Translations under genes and position numbers: made by a program
Part shown: piece by piece, positions 1-5,470 of the stretch
Layout: each line of letters starts with the position of its first letter
How positions within the stretch are numbered: position 1 is the stretch's first letter
Assembly (NCBI GenBank): GCA_031412355.1
Contig: JANOCR010000160.1
Location: 1 to 7,052, forward strand
Direction: 5' to 3'
DNA length: 7,052 nucleotides
Origin: JAENVT01 sp031412355
GTDB taxonomy: Bacteria; Actinomycetota; Acidimicrobiia; Acidimicrobiales; Ilumatobacteraceae
The notes under the pieces: model-generated
What the model saw: only the letters and a program-made list of their open reading frames with translations
What the model was told of the DNA's origin: nothing
Database searches by the model: none

Positions 1-452
1 CCGACTCCACCCTGATCACTTCCTCGGCCAGTTCGATTGTCCTCATCAATGGTGCATCGGAATGCAACATCTTCTGGCAGGTCGGCAGCTCGGCAACGCT
101 GGGAACCGCGTCGACCTTCGTCGGCAACGTCTTGGCGCTTACTTCGATTGCTGCACTGACTGGCGCAAGAATCCAGGGCCGCCTGCTCGCCCAGAATGGC
201 GAGGTCACCTTGAACACAAATGTCTTCACCTCTACCAATTGCGCCCTCGGGCCGGCACCGCCCGCCGCCACGACCACCACTATCGCACCAGTGCCGACGC
301 CAACAACAGTTCCGGTGTTCAGCGTCCCCAATGTGACTCTGCCGAACACCGGACGCACGAGTGTCGGATCAACGACAGCAATCGGCACAGTGACCCTCGC
401 ACTTGGTGCGGTTGCACTGGTGTTGGCACGTCGCCGTCGCCCGGCCGTCTGA
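1..452 (+). CDS. DUF3494 (ice-binding-like) surface protein with LPXTG wall anchor, C-terminal part
   Basis: The gene enters from the left edge, reading from base 3, and ends at TGA 450-452; 149 residues are visible. Residues 1-76 match the end of the DUF3494 / ice-binding-protein beta-solenoid: the family signature around NIFWQVGSSATLGT (22-35), then GNVLALTSIA and GARIQGRLLAQNGEVTLN. A Cys pair (C21, C80) brackets this part and might form a disulphide. A Thr/Pro/Ala-rich linker (about 84-108) follows, then LPNTG (113-117), a hydrophobic helix (about 122-142) and a basic RRRR tail, the classic sortase sorting signal. The protein is therefore probably exported and covalently linked to the cell wall. 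DUF3494 members include antifreeze / ice-recrystallisation-inhibiting proteins and ice adhesins, but not every member has been shown to bind ice. The signal peptide and N-terminus lie outside the window. The domain call is secure; ice binding itself is inferred. Confidence 0.88.
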   Translation, partial: DSTLITSSASSIVLINGASECNIFWQVGSSATLGTASTFVGNVLALTSIAALTGARIQGRLLAQNGEVTLNTNVFTSTNCALGPAPPAATTTTIAPVPTPTTVPVFSVPNVTLPNTGRTSVGSTTAIGTVTLALGAVALVLARRRRPAV

Positions 453-468
453 CCCCAACTCTTTCTCT

Positions 469-504
469 GCGAGACAATCCGCGACCTGTCGCGGATTGTC
501 TCGC
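469..504 (+). terminator. Perfect 16-bp hairpin, probable terminator of the DUF3494 gene
   Basis: The arm GCGAGACAATCCGCGA (469-484) is exactly repeated in reverse complement at 489-504 around a CCTG tetraloop. It starts 16 bases after the DUF3494 stop codon. No T-run follows the stem, so this would be a U-tract-less terminator of the kind often proposed in actinobacteria, or an mRNA 3'-end stabiliser. The symmetric stem could act on either strand, but only a plus-strand gene ends here. Confidence 0.72.
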
Positions 505-580
505 GTGAACGTCTGGTTCGAGGGTCACCGCGGCATCACGCCTGCTGTATCAAACTATGTGCGTCGACACTCTTTCGTCC

Positions 581-585
581 GGAGG
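581..585 (+). promoter_or_regulatory. Shine-Dalgarno that sets the start of the patatin gene
   Basis: GGAGG lies 10 bases before the GTG at 596. The earlier in-frame ATG at 557 has no purine-rich site ahead of it and would place this SD inside the coding region, so the GTG is preferred. An ATG at 594 overlaps the GTG but is in another frame. Confidence 0.7.
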
Positions 586-595
586 ATCAGCAGAT

Positions 596-2824
596 GTGAG
601 CACCGAACCAGCGTGGCCAGCCGACATCCCGATCGCCGGGTCTTCCCCGCGCATGCTCAGCGGCGTGCTTCGTTGGCTGTGGGTTTCGGCCGACCGAAGT
701 GCCGGACCGTCGCAGCCCGAGATCTTCCAACACCCTCGTGCCGCCAATGATCCGCAGCGAGTCGGCATCTGCTGCTCGGGCGGAGGGTTGCGTTCGGCCG
801 CGTTTTCGTTCGGAGCCCTCGACGAACTGTGGCGCAAGGGCATTGTCGAGAAGGCCGACTACCTGGCCGGAGTGTCGGGTGGCTCGTACGCGGTGACTGC
901 CGCAACCATCGTTCGAGCGCAGTCCCCCGACGTGGCCTGGTCGAAAGATCAGCCGGGGCCGTACGGCCTCGGATCGCCTGAGCTCGACTACCTCCGCAAT
1001 CGCACCAATTACCTGGCGCCGGGGATGATGGGCCGCTGGAACATGTTCCTACGGCTGCTGCTCGGCATCTTGTTGAACCTCGGCGTGATCCTGGGGTTGC
1101 TGTTCGTGGTGGGGCGCCTCGCCGGGCGGTTCTACCGGTGGGCGCTGCCCGAACTGGGTGGCTGCACCGGCCAACAGTGCGACGGCGACCTGACCTTCCA
1201 CAGTTGGAGCAGTGTGCTGATCATCGTGTTGCTCTCGCTCGGCCTGTTCGCCGGCTTGCTCGACCTGTTGTTCCGGCCCGCCGCGGACTGGTGGTGGAGG
1301 CGACTGGTCCGCTGGTGCGGGACATTCGTCTTCTTGGCGATCGTCGCCGCGATCGTCCTCCGCCTCATTCCCCAGGTGATCTGGTGGGCCCGGAACAGTC
1401 GGTTCGGGTACTCGGGTCAAGCCTCCCAGTTCGCTCGCGGCGCCGGCTCCGTCGCTGCGGCCGCCGGGTCGTTGGCGCTGTCACTCGGGCACCTGGTCCT
1501 TCGTTCAGGGTCCGGTGGCAAGGGAAGCTTGCCGAAGCGCCTCGCCAAGGTGCCACATCGTGTCCGCACCGTGCTGCAGAAGTTGGCGATCGGAGTAGTC
1601 GTACCACTGTCGCTGCTTGTCTTCTTCCTAATCGCGATCGACTCCGGCACGCGCCCGTGGACGACCGCGGCAACGTGGTGGTGGGTTGGGGTACTGGCAG
1701 CAGTGCTCGCTGTCTTCGCCATTGGCAATCCGATCGCCTGGTCGGCTCAGCCGTTCTACAAGCGGAGGCTGCGCTCTGTGTTCGCCCTCCGGCGTGAGGT
1801 GAAAGACGGCGTGGTCACGGTCGGTCCGGTGCCGACAGATGAGGAACCGTCGCTATCGGAGCTGCGCCCAGAGAACTGGCCCCAACTGTTGATCTGTGCC
1901 GCCGCAAACGTGTCGGACCTCGGCTACACCCCGCCCGGCCTCGGCGTGACGAGCTTCGTGTTCTCGCCCGATCGCGTTGGTGGACCCTTGGTCGGATCGA
2001 TCTCGACCAAGCAGTACGAGCAGCGGTTGACGCGCATCCGCTTCTTCCAGAAGGCGTGGAACAAGATCAACAACAAGGCGCCGTCGACAGGTCGCCTACG
2101 CGATGTCAGCCCGCTGTCGGCCGTGTCGATCTCGGGCGCAGCGGTCTCGCCCTCGATGGGTCGCATGAATCAGCCCGCGTACCGAATGTTGATTGCGATG
2201 TTGAACCTCCGACTCGGGGTGTGGCTGGCCAACCCTCGCCTGGTCGGCGGGTTACCGGCGATCGGTGCCGACGAGCCGACGTACCGGCCACTCGTGCGCC
2301 CGACCTACCTGTTGCGCGAGCTCCTCGGGAAGAACAACCTTCGCAAGAAGTTCCTCTACGTGTCCGATGGCGGCCACTACGAGAACCTGGGTCTGGTCGA
2401 GCTGTTGCGACGCGGCTGCACGACGATCTATGCGATCGATGCCTCCGGCGATACGCCTGGCAGTATCCGCACCCTGGGCCAGGCCGCCGCGTTGGCGCGC
2501 AGCGAACTGGGTGTCGAGTTCGACGACATCGACCCGTCGATGTTCACTGTGAAGGATCCTGAGGAGCCGGGCATCGTAATTTCCGACCATGCCATCATCC
2601 ACTTCCGATACCCGGGCGATGGTGGCGAGGGAACGCTGGTCTACATCAAGAAGGCGTTGATGAAGGACCTCCAGACTCCGGCGGATCTCGTCTCGTATCA
2701 GCAGGCCCGACCGGTGTTCCCATACGATTCGACCGGCGATCAGTTCTACGACGTCGAGCAGTTCGAGGCATATCGGGCGCTGGGCATGTCGGTCACCCGC
2801 CGGGCTCTCGCCGATCACGGGTGA
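596..2824 (+). CDS. Membrane-embedded patatin / cPLA2-like phospholipase
   Basis: This 742-residue protein (numbered from GTG 596) has the Ser-Asp dyad of the patatin/cPLA2 acyl hydrolases, which cleave acyl esters of phospholipids and related lipids. The oxyanion-hole stretch CSGGGLRSAAFSFG has its GGG at 62-64. The nucleophile elbow GVSGG puts Ser at 94. SDGGHYENLGL gives the catalytic Asp at 591. ISGAAVSPSMG (about 512-522) resembles the conserved 'SGAAVSP' block of the large bacterial patatin-like subgroup. Between Ser94 and Asp591 lie strong hydrophobic segments at about 152-177, 206-226, 242-264, 331-349 and 361-381, plus a weaker Ala/Leu-rich one at 284-302. The catalytic fold is thus interrupted by an integral membrane module. 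No signal peptide is evident at the N-terminus. It is probably the first gene of an operon, its stop overlapping the next start by 4 bases. The family call is firm; the lipid substrate is unknown. An upstream in-frame ATG at 557 would add 13 residues. Confidence 0.9.
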   Translation: MSTEPAWPADIPIAGSSPRMLSGVLRWLWVSADRSAGPSQPEIFQHPRAANDPQRVGICCSGGGLRSAAFSFGALDELWRKGIVEKADYLAGVSGGSYAVTAATIVRAQSPDVAWSKDQPGPYGLGSPELDYLRNRTNYLAPGMMGRWNMFLRLLLGILLNLGVILGLLFVVGRLAGRFYRWALPELGGCTGQQCDGDLTFHSWSSVLIIVLLSLGLFAGLLDLLFRPAADWWWRRLVRWCGTFVFLAIVAAIVLRLIPQVIWWARNSRFGYSGQASQFARGAGSVAAAAGSLALSLGHLVLRSGSGGKGSLPKRLAKVPHRVRTVLQKLAIGVVVPLSLLVFFLIAIDSGTRPWTTAATWWWVGVLAAVLAVFAIGNPIAWSAQPFYKRRLRSVFALRREVKDGVVTVGPVPTDEEPSLSELRPENWPQLLICAAANVSDLGYTPPGLGVTSFVFSPDRVGGPLVGSISTKQYEQRLTRIRFFQKAWNKINNKAPSTGRLRDVSPLSAVSISGAAVSPSMGRMNQPAYRMLIAMLNLRLGVWLANPRLVGGLPAIGADEPTYRPLVRPTYLLRELLGKNNLRKKFLYVSDGGHYENLGLVELLRRGCTTIYAIDASGDTPGSIRTLGQAAALARSELGVEFDDIDPSMFTVKDPEEPGIVISDHAIIHFRYPGDGGEGTLVYIKKALMKDLQTPADLVSYQQARPVFPYDSTGDQFYDVEQFEAYRALGMSVTRRALADHG

Positions 2825-4035
2825 CTCGGTATCGTCGGCCTATTGACGACGTCGAAGCACGACCGAACCACCTCGGGTGGCACGCCTCCGTACCGCCGAA
2901 CGGCTTTGCCAACCGCGCCGTGTCGCAGGCGACGAACACCAACCCGCTCGGCCTCGACACCCCGCCAGCCGACGACATCGAGACCACACCGGAGCACTAC
3001 AACCTGATCGGCGGGGATCCCGCTTGCGTCGGCTGGACGCGATCGTACGACGACCCCAACGTGGTGCAGTTGCGCCAGAAGTTGCAGCGCCACAACGGGA
3101 TCAAGGGGCTCGAGGTGCTCGACCCGACGGAGGTCGAACGGGCCGCCCAGTTGTTCCACCGCGACGGGTTCGTTGTCGTACGCGACCTCCTCGGCCCCGA
3201 GCAAATGGCTCGCATCCGTAGGGCGACCGAACGCGCCCTCGACGAGATGCTGGCCGTCGATCCGACGTGCGCTGCCGGTGGCGGAGCCGGCGGGTTGCCT
3301 CACCGTTTCTCGTTCGGCAGCAGCTCGGCATCGCGCCACATGCTGCACGTCGACGAGTGGGTCGAACTGGTCGACATGCCTACGACGACCCCCATCCTGA
3401 AGGCCATCTTCGGGTCGCCAAACTACATCGTGATCGGCGCAGGCGGCGACGTTGCCATGCCGGGTGCCATCGAGTACCAGGGACTGCATTCCGACAACGT
3501 GTGGTCGGAACTGCACGACCCGACTGGCCGCATCTCAACTCGGGAACTGCCCGTTCCGGCCGTCACGATCAACTTTCCGATGGTCGACCTCACGCCGGAG
3601 AACGGTCCCACGAGGCAGATTCCAGGCACACAGAACTCGCGCAACCCGATCCCGAGCCTGGCCGACGAGCCGGAGTGGATGAAGCTCAGCACCGTGTGCC
3701 CGGCGCCGGCGGGTTCGGGTATCTTCCGCGACCTGCGGGCCTGGCACGGCGGCACACCCAATCTGTCGCGAGAGGTCCGGGCGGCGCCGAACGTCGAGTA
3801 CTTCGCGCCATGGTTCCGCAGCGAGGCCGTGATCCGCTCGATGCCGTACGAGCAATGGAAGACCCTGTCGCCCCACGGTCAACGTATTTCGCGCTATGTG
3901 ATGTGCGGCAAGGGTGAGAAGGTGATCGGCGCTGGCTACATCCACCCGCGGGCCAAGATGCGCGAGGCGTTCAAGGAGGAGCAACTGCGTGAACTGGGAC
4001 CGGAGGCCGCCGAGGAGTACCTTCGGCGCCTGTAG
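2821..4035 (+). CDS. PhyH-family Fe(II)/2-oxoglutarate dioxygenase (first copy)
   Basis: A 404-residue member of the phytanoyl-CoA dioxygenase family, non-haem iron enzymes that hydroxylate (sometimes otherwise oxidise) a substrate while decarboxylating 2-oxoglutarate. The facial triad is visible: H223-x-D225 in GLHSDNVW and the distal H309 in AWHGGTPN. R320, 11 residues after the distal His, is placed to hold the 2-oxoglutarate carboxylate, as in human PHYH. The usual opening of the domain (LFHRDGFVVVRDLLGPEQM) begins only near residue 111, so about 110 residues precede it, including a block YNLIGGDPACVGWTRSYDDP (60-79) that looks conserved in character but that I cannot assign. GTG 2821 shares bases with the patatin stop (GTGA), suggesting translational coupling; no good SD is visible. 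The next in-frame alternative, GTG 2923, also lacks one. The substrate cannot be read from sequence; family members also act on natural-product intermediates, so 'phytanoyl-CoA' should not be assumed. Confidence 0.87.
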   Translation: MTRYRRPIDDVEARPNHLGWHASVPPNGFANRAVSQATNTNPLGLDTPPADDIETTPEHYNLIGGDPACVGWTRSYDDPNVVQLRQKLQRHNGIKGLEVLDPTEVERAAQLFHRDGFVVVRDLLGPEQMARIRRATERALDEMLAVDPTCAAGGGAGGLPHRFSFGSSSASRHMLHVDEWVELVDMPTTTPILKAIFGSPNYIVIGAGGDVAMPGAIEYQGLHSDNVWSELHDPTGRISTRELPVPAVTINFPMVDLTPENGPTRQIPGTQNSRNPIPSLADEPEWMKLSTVCPAPAGSGIFRDLRAWHGGTPNLSREVRAAPNVEYFAPWFRSEAVIRSMPYEQWKTLSPHGQRISRYVMCGKGEKVIGAGYIHPRAKMREAFKEEQLRELGPEAAEEYLRRL

Positions 4036-4052
4036 GTCCAGCCTGCAGATCG

Positions 4053-4060
4053 AAAGGTGG
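4053..4060 (+). promoter_or_regulatory. Shine-Dalgarno for the second PhyH gene
   Basis: AAAGGTGG lies 4 bases before the GTG at 4065 (7 bases if counted from AAAGG). It sits in the 29-base gap after the first PhyH stop and supports GTG 4065 as the start, so this gene has its own ribosome entry site within the operon. Confidence 0.6.
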
Positions 4061-4064
4061 TGCC

Positions 4065-5000
4065 GTGCTGACCGAACCGAATGTCGATGCTTCCGAGGCG
4101 CTCGACCGCTTGAACACCGATGGCCACGTGGTGTTGCAGAACCTGATCTCCAAGGAGATGGTGACCGACTTGCGCGATCGCGTCGGGCGAATCTTGGCTC
4201 ACGAACGCGAATTCCCGGTCGACCCCGGCGAAAGCGCGATCTCGGTCGACCAGGTCGACGACGTTGACTTCGAGTATTGGCGCAGCGACGACGACGAGAT
4301 CGAGCGCATGAAGCGCCGCATTCGGCAGCGACAGGCGCAGGAGTTCGACACGCCGTGGCCGGTACGTGCCGATGAGGTGTGCATCAGCTTCATCCACATC
4401 CCGTCGCTGTTCGACGGCGGTCGATCACAGCGGATCTTCAACCTGATCAACAAAGACGTCGCCTTCGCTCCCCTGGTCGAGCATCCGACGGTGCTCGCCA
4501 TCACCGACGAGGCGCTCGGTCGCGACGCGGTCGTGCTCGACATGAGCGTCAACCATGTCGGGCCGCAGACCGACAGTGCCGGATGGCATGTCGATTCCCC
4601 TCTCACCCAGATCCCCGAGCCGCTGCCGAACTTCACCTTGGGGATCCAGACCGCATGGATGCTCGACGAATTCAGCATCGACAATGGAGCTACCCACGTC
4701 GTGACGGGCAGCAACCGCACCCTGCGCAAGCCTCCATCAGGGCGCGAGCATCTGGCGAACGAGACAGTGCTGGAAGGACCGGCCGGTTCGGTCGCGATCT
4801 GGCTGTCGCAGACCTGGCACCGCCATGGCGCGAACCTCACCGACGGCGCGCGAAACGGCGTGATCATTCAATATGGACGGTCGTGGGTGAAACCGTTCGT
4901 CGACTTGCGCACACCAATGGATGCCGAGCAGGCCGCAGCATTCTCGCCGCGGCTGCGCTACATGCTTGGCTGCAACGCCAGCGCCCCCGTTCGCGGTTGA
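4065..5000 (+). CDS. PhyH-family Fe(II)/2-oxoglutarate dioxygenase (second copy)
   Basis: A 311-residue PhyH-type dioxygenase of usual family length, starting almost directly at the domain (ALDRLNTDGHVVLQNLISKE, 12-31). The iron ligands are H175-x-D177 in GWHVDSPL and the distal H252 in QTWHRHG; R263, again 11 residues after the distal His, is the expected 2-oxoglutarate anchor. A charged stretch (about 63-94, DDVDFEYWRSDDDEIERMKRR and following) sits between the first helix and the core. Outside the metal/cofactor motifs it is clearly diverged from the gene upstream: it lacks the long N-terminal extension and has different sequence around both His ligands. The pair is therefore unlikely to be a recent duplication and probably acts on different substrates or successive steps. 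It is the last gene of the presumed operon and ends 4 bases from the stop of the oppositely oriented cold-shock gene. The substrate is unknown. Confidence 0.87.
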   Translation: MLTEPNVDASEALDRLNTDGHVVLQNLISKEMVTDLRDRVGRILAHEREFPVDPGESAISVDQVDDVDFEYWRSDDDEIERMKRRIRQRQAQEFDTPWPVRADEVCISFIHIPSLFDGGRSQRIFNLINKDVAFAPLVEHPTVLAITDEALGRDAVVLDMSVNHVGPQTDSAGWHVDSPLTQIPEPLPNFTLGIQTAWMLDEFSIDNGATHVVTGSNRTLRKPPSGREHLANETVLEGPAGSVAIWLSQTWHRHGANLTDGARNGVIIQYGRSWVKPFVDLRTPMDAEQAAAFSPRLRYMLGCNASAPVRG

Positions 5001-5004
5001 GCCC

Positions 5005-5205
5005 CTAGATCAGGCGAACTTTTTGGGCTTCCTCGCCCTTCTTTCCTGGCGCAACTTCGAACTCGACTGTGTCGCCTTCGTTCAGTGACTTGTAGCCACT
5101 GCCTTCGATGTTGGAGAAGTGGACGAATACATCGCTGCCACCTTCTCGAGAGATGAAGCCGAAACCTTTTTCGGCGTTGAAAAACTTCACAGTGCCTGTG
5201 GCCAT
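5005..5205 (-). CDS. Cold-shock-domain protein (CspA family)
   Basis: A full-length 66-residue cold-shock protein: a single OB-fold that binds single-stranded RNA/DNA and acts as an RNA chaperone or, in some members, a transcription antiterminator. It opens with the family N-terminus MATGTVKFFNAEKGFGFIS, carries RNP1 (KGFGFIS, 13-19) and RNP2 (DVFVHFS, 25-31), and ends in VEFEV...GEEAQKVRLI. The ATG at 5205 is chosen because AAGGA lies 7 bases upstream and the family starts there; a GTG at 5220 would add five residues and swallow that SD. Codon use differs from its neighbours: I count 25 of 66 codons ending in A or T, many of them GAA, AAA or GGT, which may reflect high expression. Whether it is cold-inducible or constitutive cannot be told; many actinobacterial Csps are constitutive. 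Confidence 0.96.
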   Translation of the reverse strand: MATGTVKFFNAEKGFGFISREGGSDVFVHFSNIEGSGYKSLNEGDTVEFEVAPGKKGEEAQKVRLI

Positions 5206-5212
5206 TACATGT

Positions 5213-5217
5213 TCCTT
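5213..5217 (-). promoter_or_regulatory. Shine-Dalgarno of the cold-shock gene
   Basis: On the minus strand AAGGA lies 7 bases before the ATG at 5205. It fixes that ATG, rather than the GTG at 5220, as the start. Confidence 0.65.
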
Positions 5218-5230
5218 CACAAGTTGAGCC

Positions 5231-5242
5231 GCCGTCGACGGC
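5231..5242. repeat. 12-bp perfect palindrome in the csp leader/promoter region
   Basis: GCCGTCGACGGC equals its own reverse complement. It lies 13 bases upstream of the csp SD. It could be a small operator, or a short structured element in the csp 5' UTR; chance in GC-rich DNA is also possible. Confidence 0.4.
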
Positions 5243-5433
5243 TGATGGATGACGCTATCCCGTTACCGAGCGCTTCGCCTCGTCGGGCGCCTCAGGACTG
5301 CTGGTGAGCTGGGAGGCGGAAGGTGAAGTTCAGCTCCCGAAACAGCCGCAGACAGGCGTCAACGACCATGCCGAAGGCAAGCAATGGCTCAATCAACGGT
5401 ACGTTCTTACCGATAGATAGTTGTGACCTCCCC

Positions 5434-5451
5434 GGAGGCTGCACCGTGTGA
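5434..5451 (+). promoter_or_regulatory. Strong SD followed by a GTG-TGA start-stop in the WS/DGAT leader
   Basis: GGAGG (5434-5438) is followed after 7 bases by GTG (5446-5448) and at once by TGA (5449-5451). Just upstream, CCTCC (5427-5431) mirrors GGAGG and could partly mask it. The acyltransferase reading frame has no ATG or GTG at a suitable distance after this SD (only a TTG at 5459, 20 bases away), so the SD does not obviously serve that gene. It could be a minimal leader ORF or a chance match. Confidence 0.3.
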
Positions 5452-5460
5452 CGCGATCTT

Positions 5461-5466
5461 GGAGAG
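5461..5466 (+). promoter_or_regulatory. Shine-Dalgarno that sets the start of the WS/DGAT gene
   Basis: GGAGAG ends 4 bases before the ATG at 5471 (6 bases if only GGAG pairs). The in-frame GTG at 5423 lacks an SD and would add 16 residues with no family counterpart that I recognise. Confidence 0.6.
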
Positions 5467-5470
5467 CTTC

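Larger units (their letters stand above)
5206..5470. other. Divergent intergenic region between csp and WS/DGAT
   Basis: This stretch must hold the csp promoter and leader (minus strand) and the promoter of the WS/DGAT gene (plus strand). I could not identify a convincing -10/-35 pair on either strand. Visible elements are a 12-bp palindrome at 5231-5242, an SD plus start-stop at 5434-5451, and two mutually antisense short frames around 5292-5420 (plus-strand GTG 5304 to TAG 5418-5420, 38 codons; minus-strand ATG 5369 to TGA 5292, 25 codons). Neither short frame is supported well enough to be called a gene. Confidence 0.6.

Noticed and set aside
525..553. Possible promoter ahead of the patatin gene (TATCAA at 548-553 with a TCACCG-like -35 17 bases upstream)
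   Set aside because: The -10 match is partial and the -35 match is poor; such matches arise by chance, so it is not called.
403..750. 115-codon plus-strand open frame across the DUF3494/patatin boundary
   Set aside because: It runs through the terminator hairpin and overlaps both real genes in another frame; the sequence is not protein-like.
2252..2818. 188-codon minus-strand open frame inside the patatin gene
   Set aside because: It is antisense to conserved patatin sequence including the SDGG motif, has no recognisable domain, and is expected from high GC third positions.
3535..3984. 149-codon minus-strand open frame inside the first PhyH gene
   Set aside because: It is a shadow of a gene whose own frame carries the complete iron-binding motif set.
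5119..5307. 62-codon plus-strand open frame across csp
   Set aside because: It is antisense to the clearly conserved cold-shock domain.
5308..5338. GAGCTG...CAGCTC inverted repeat in the csp-WS/DGAT gap
   Set aside because: The arms are only 6 bases with a long loop, which is not convincing as a terminator or operator.
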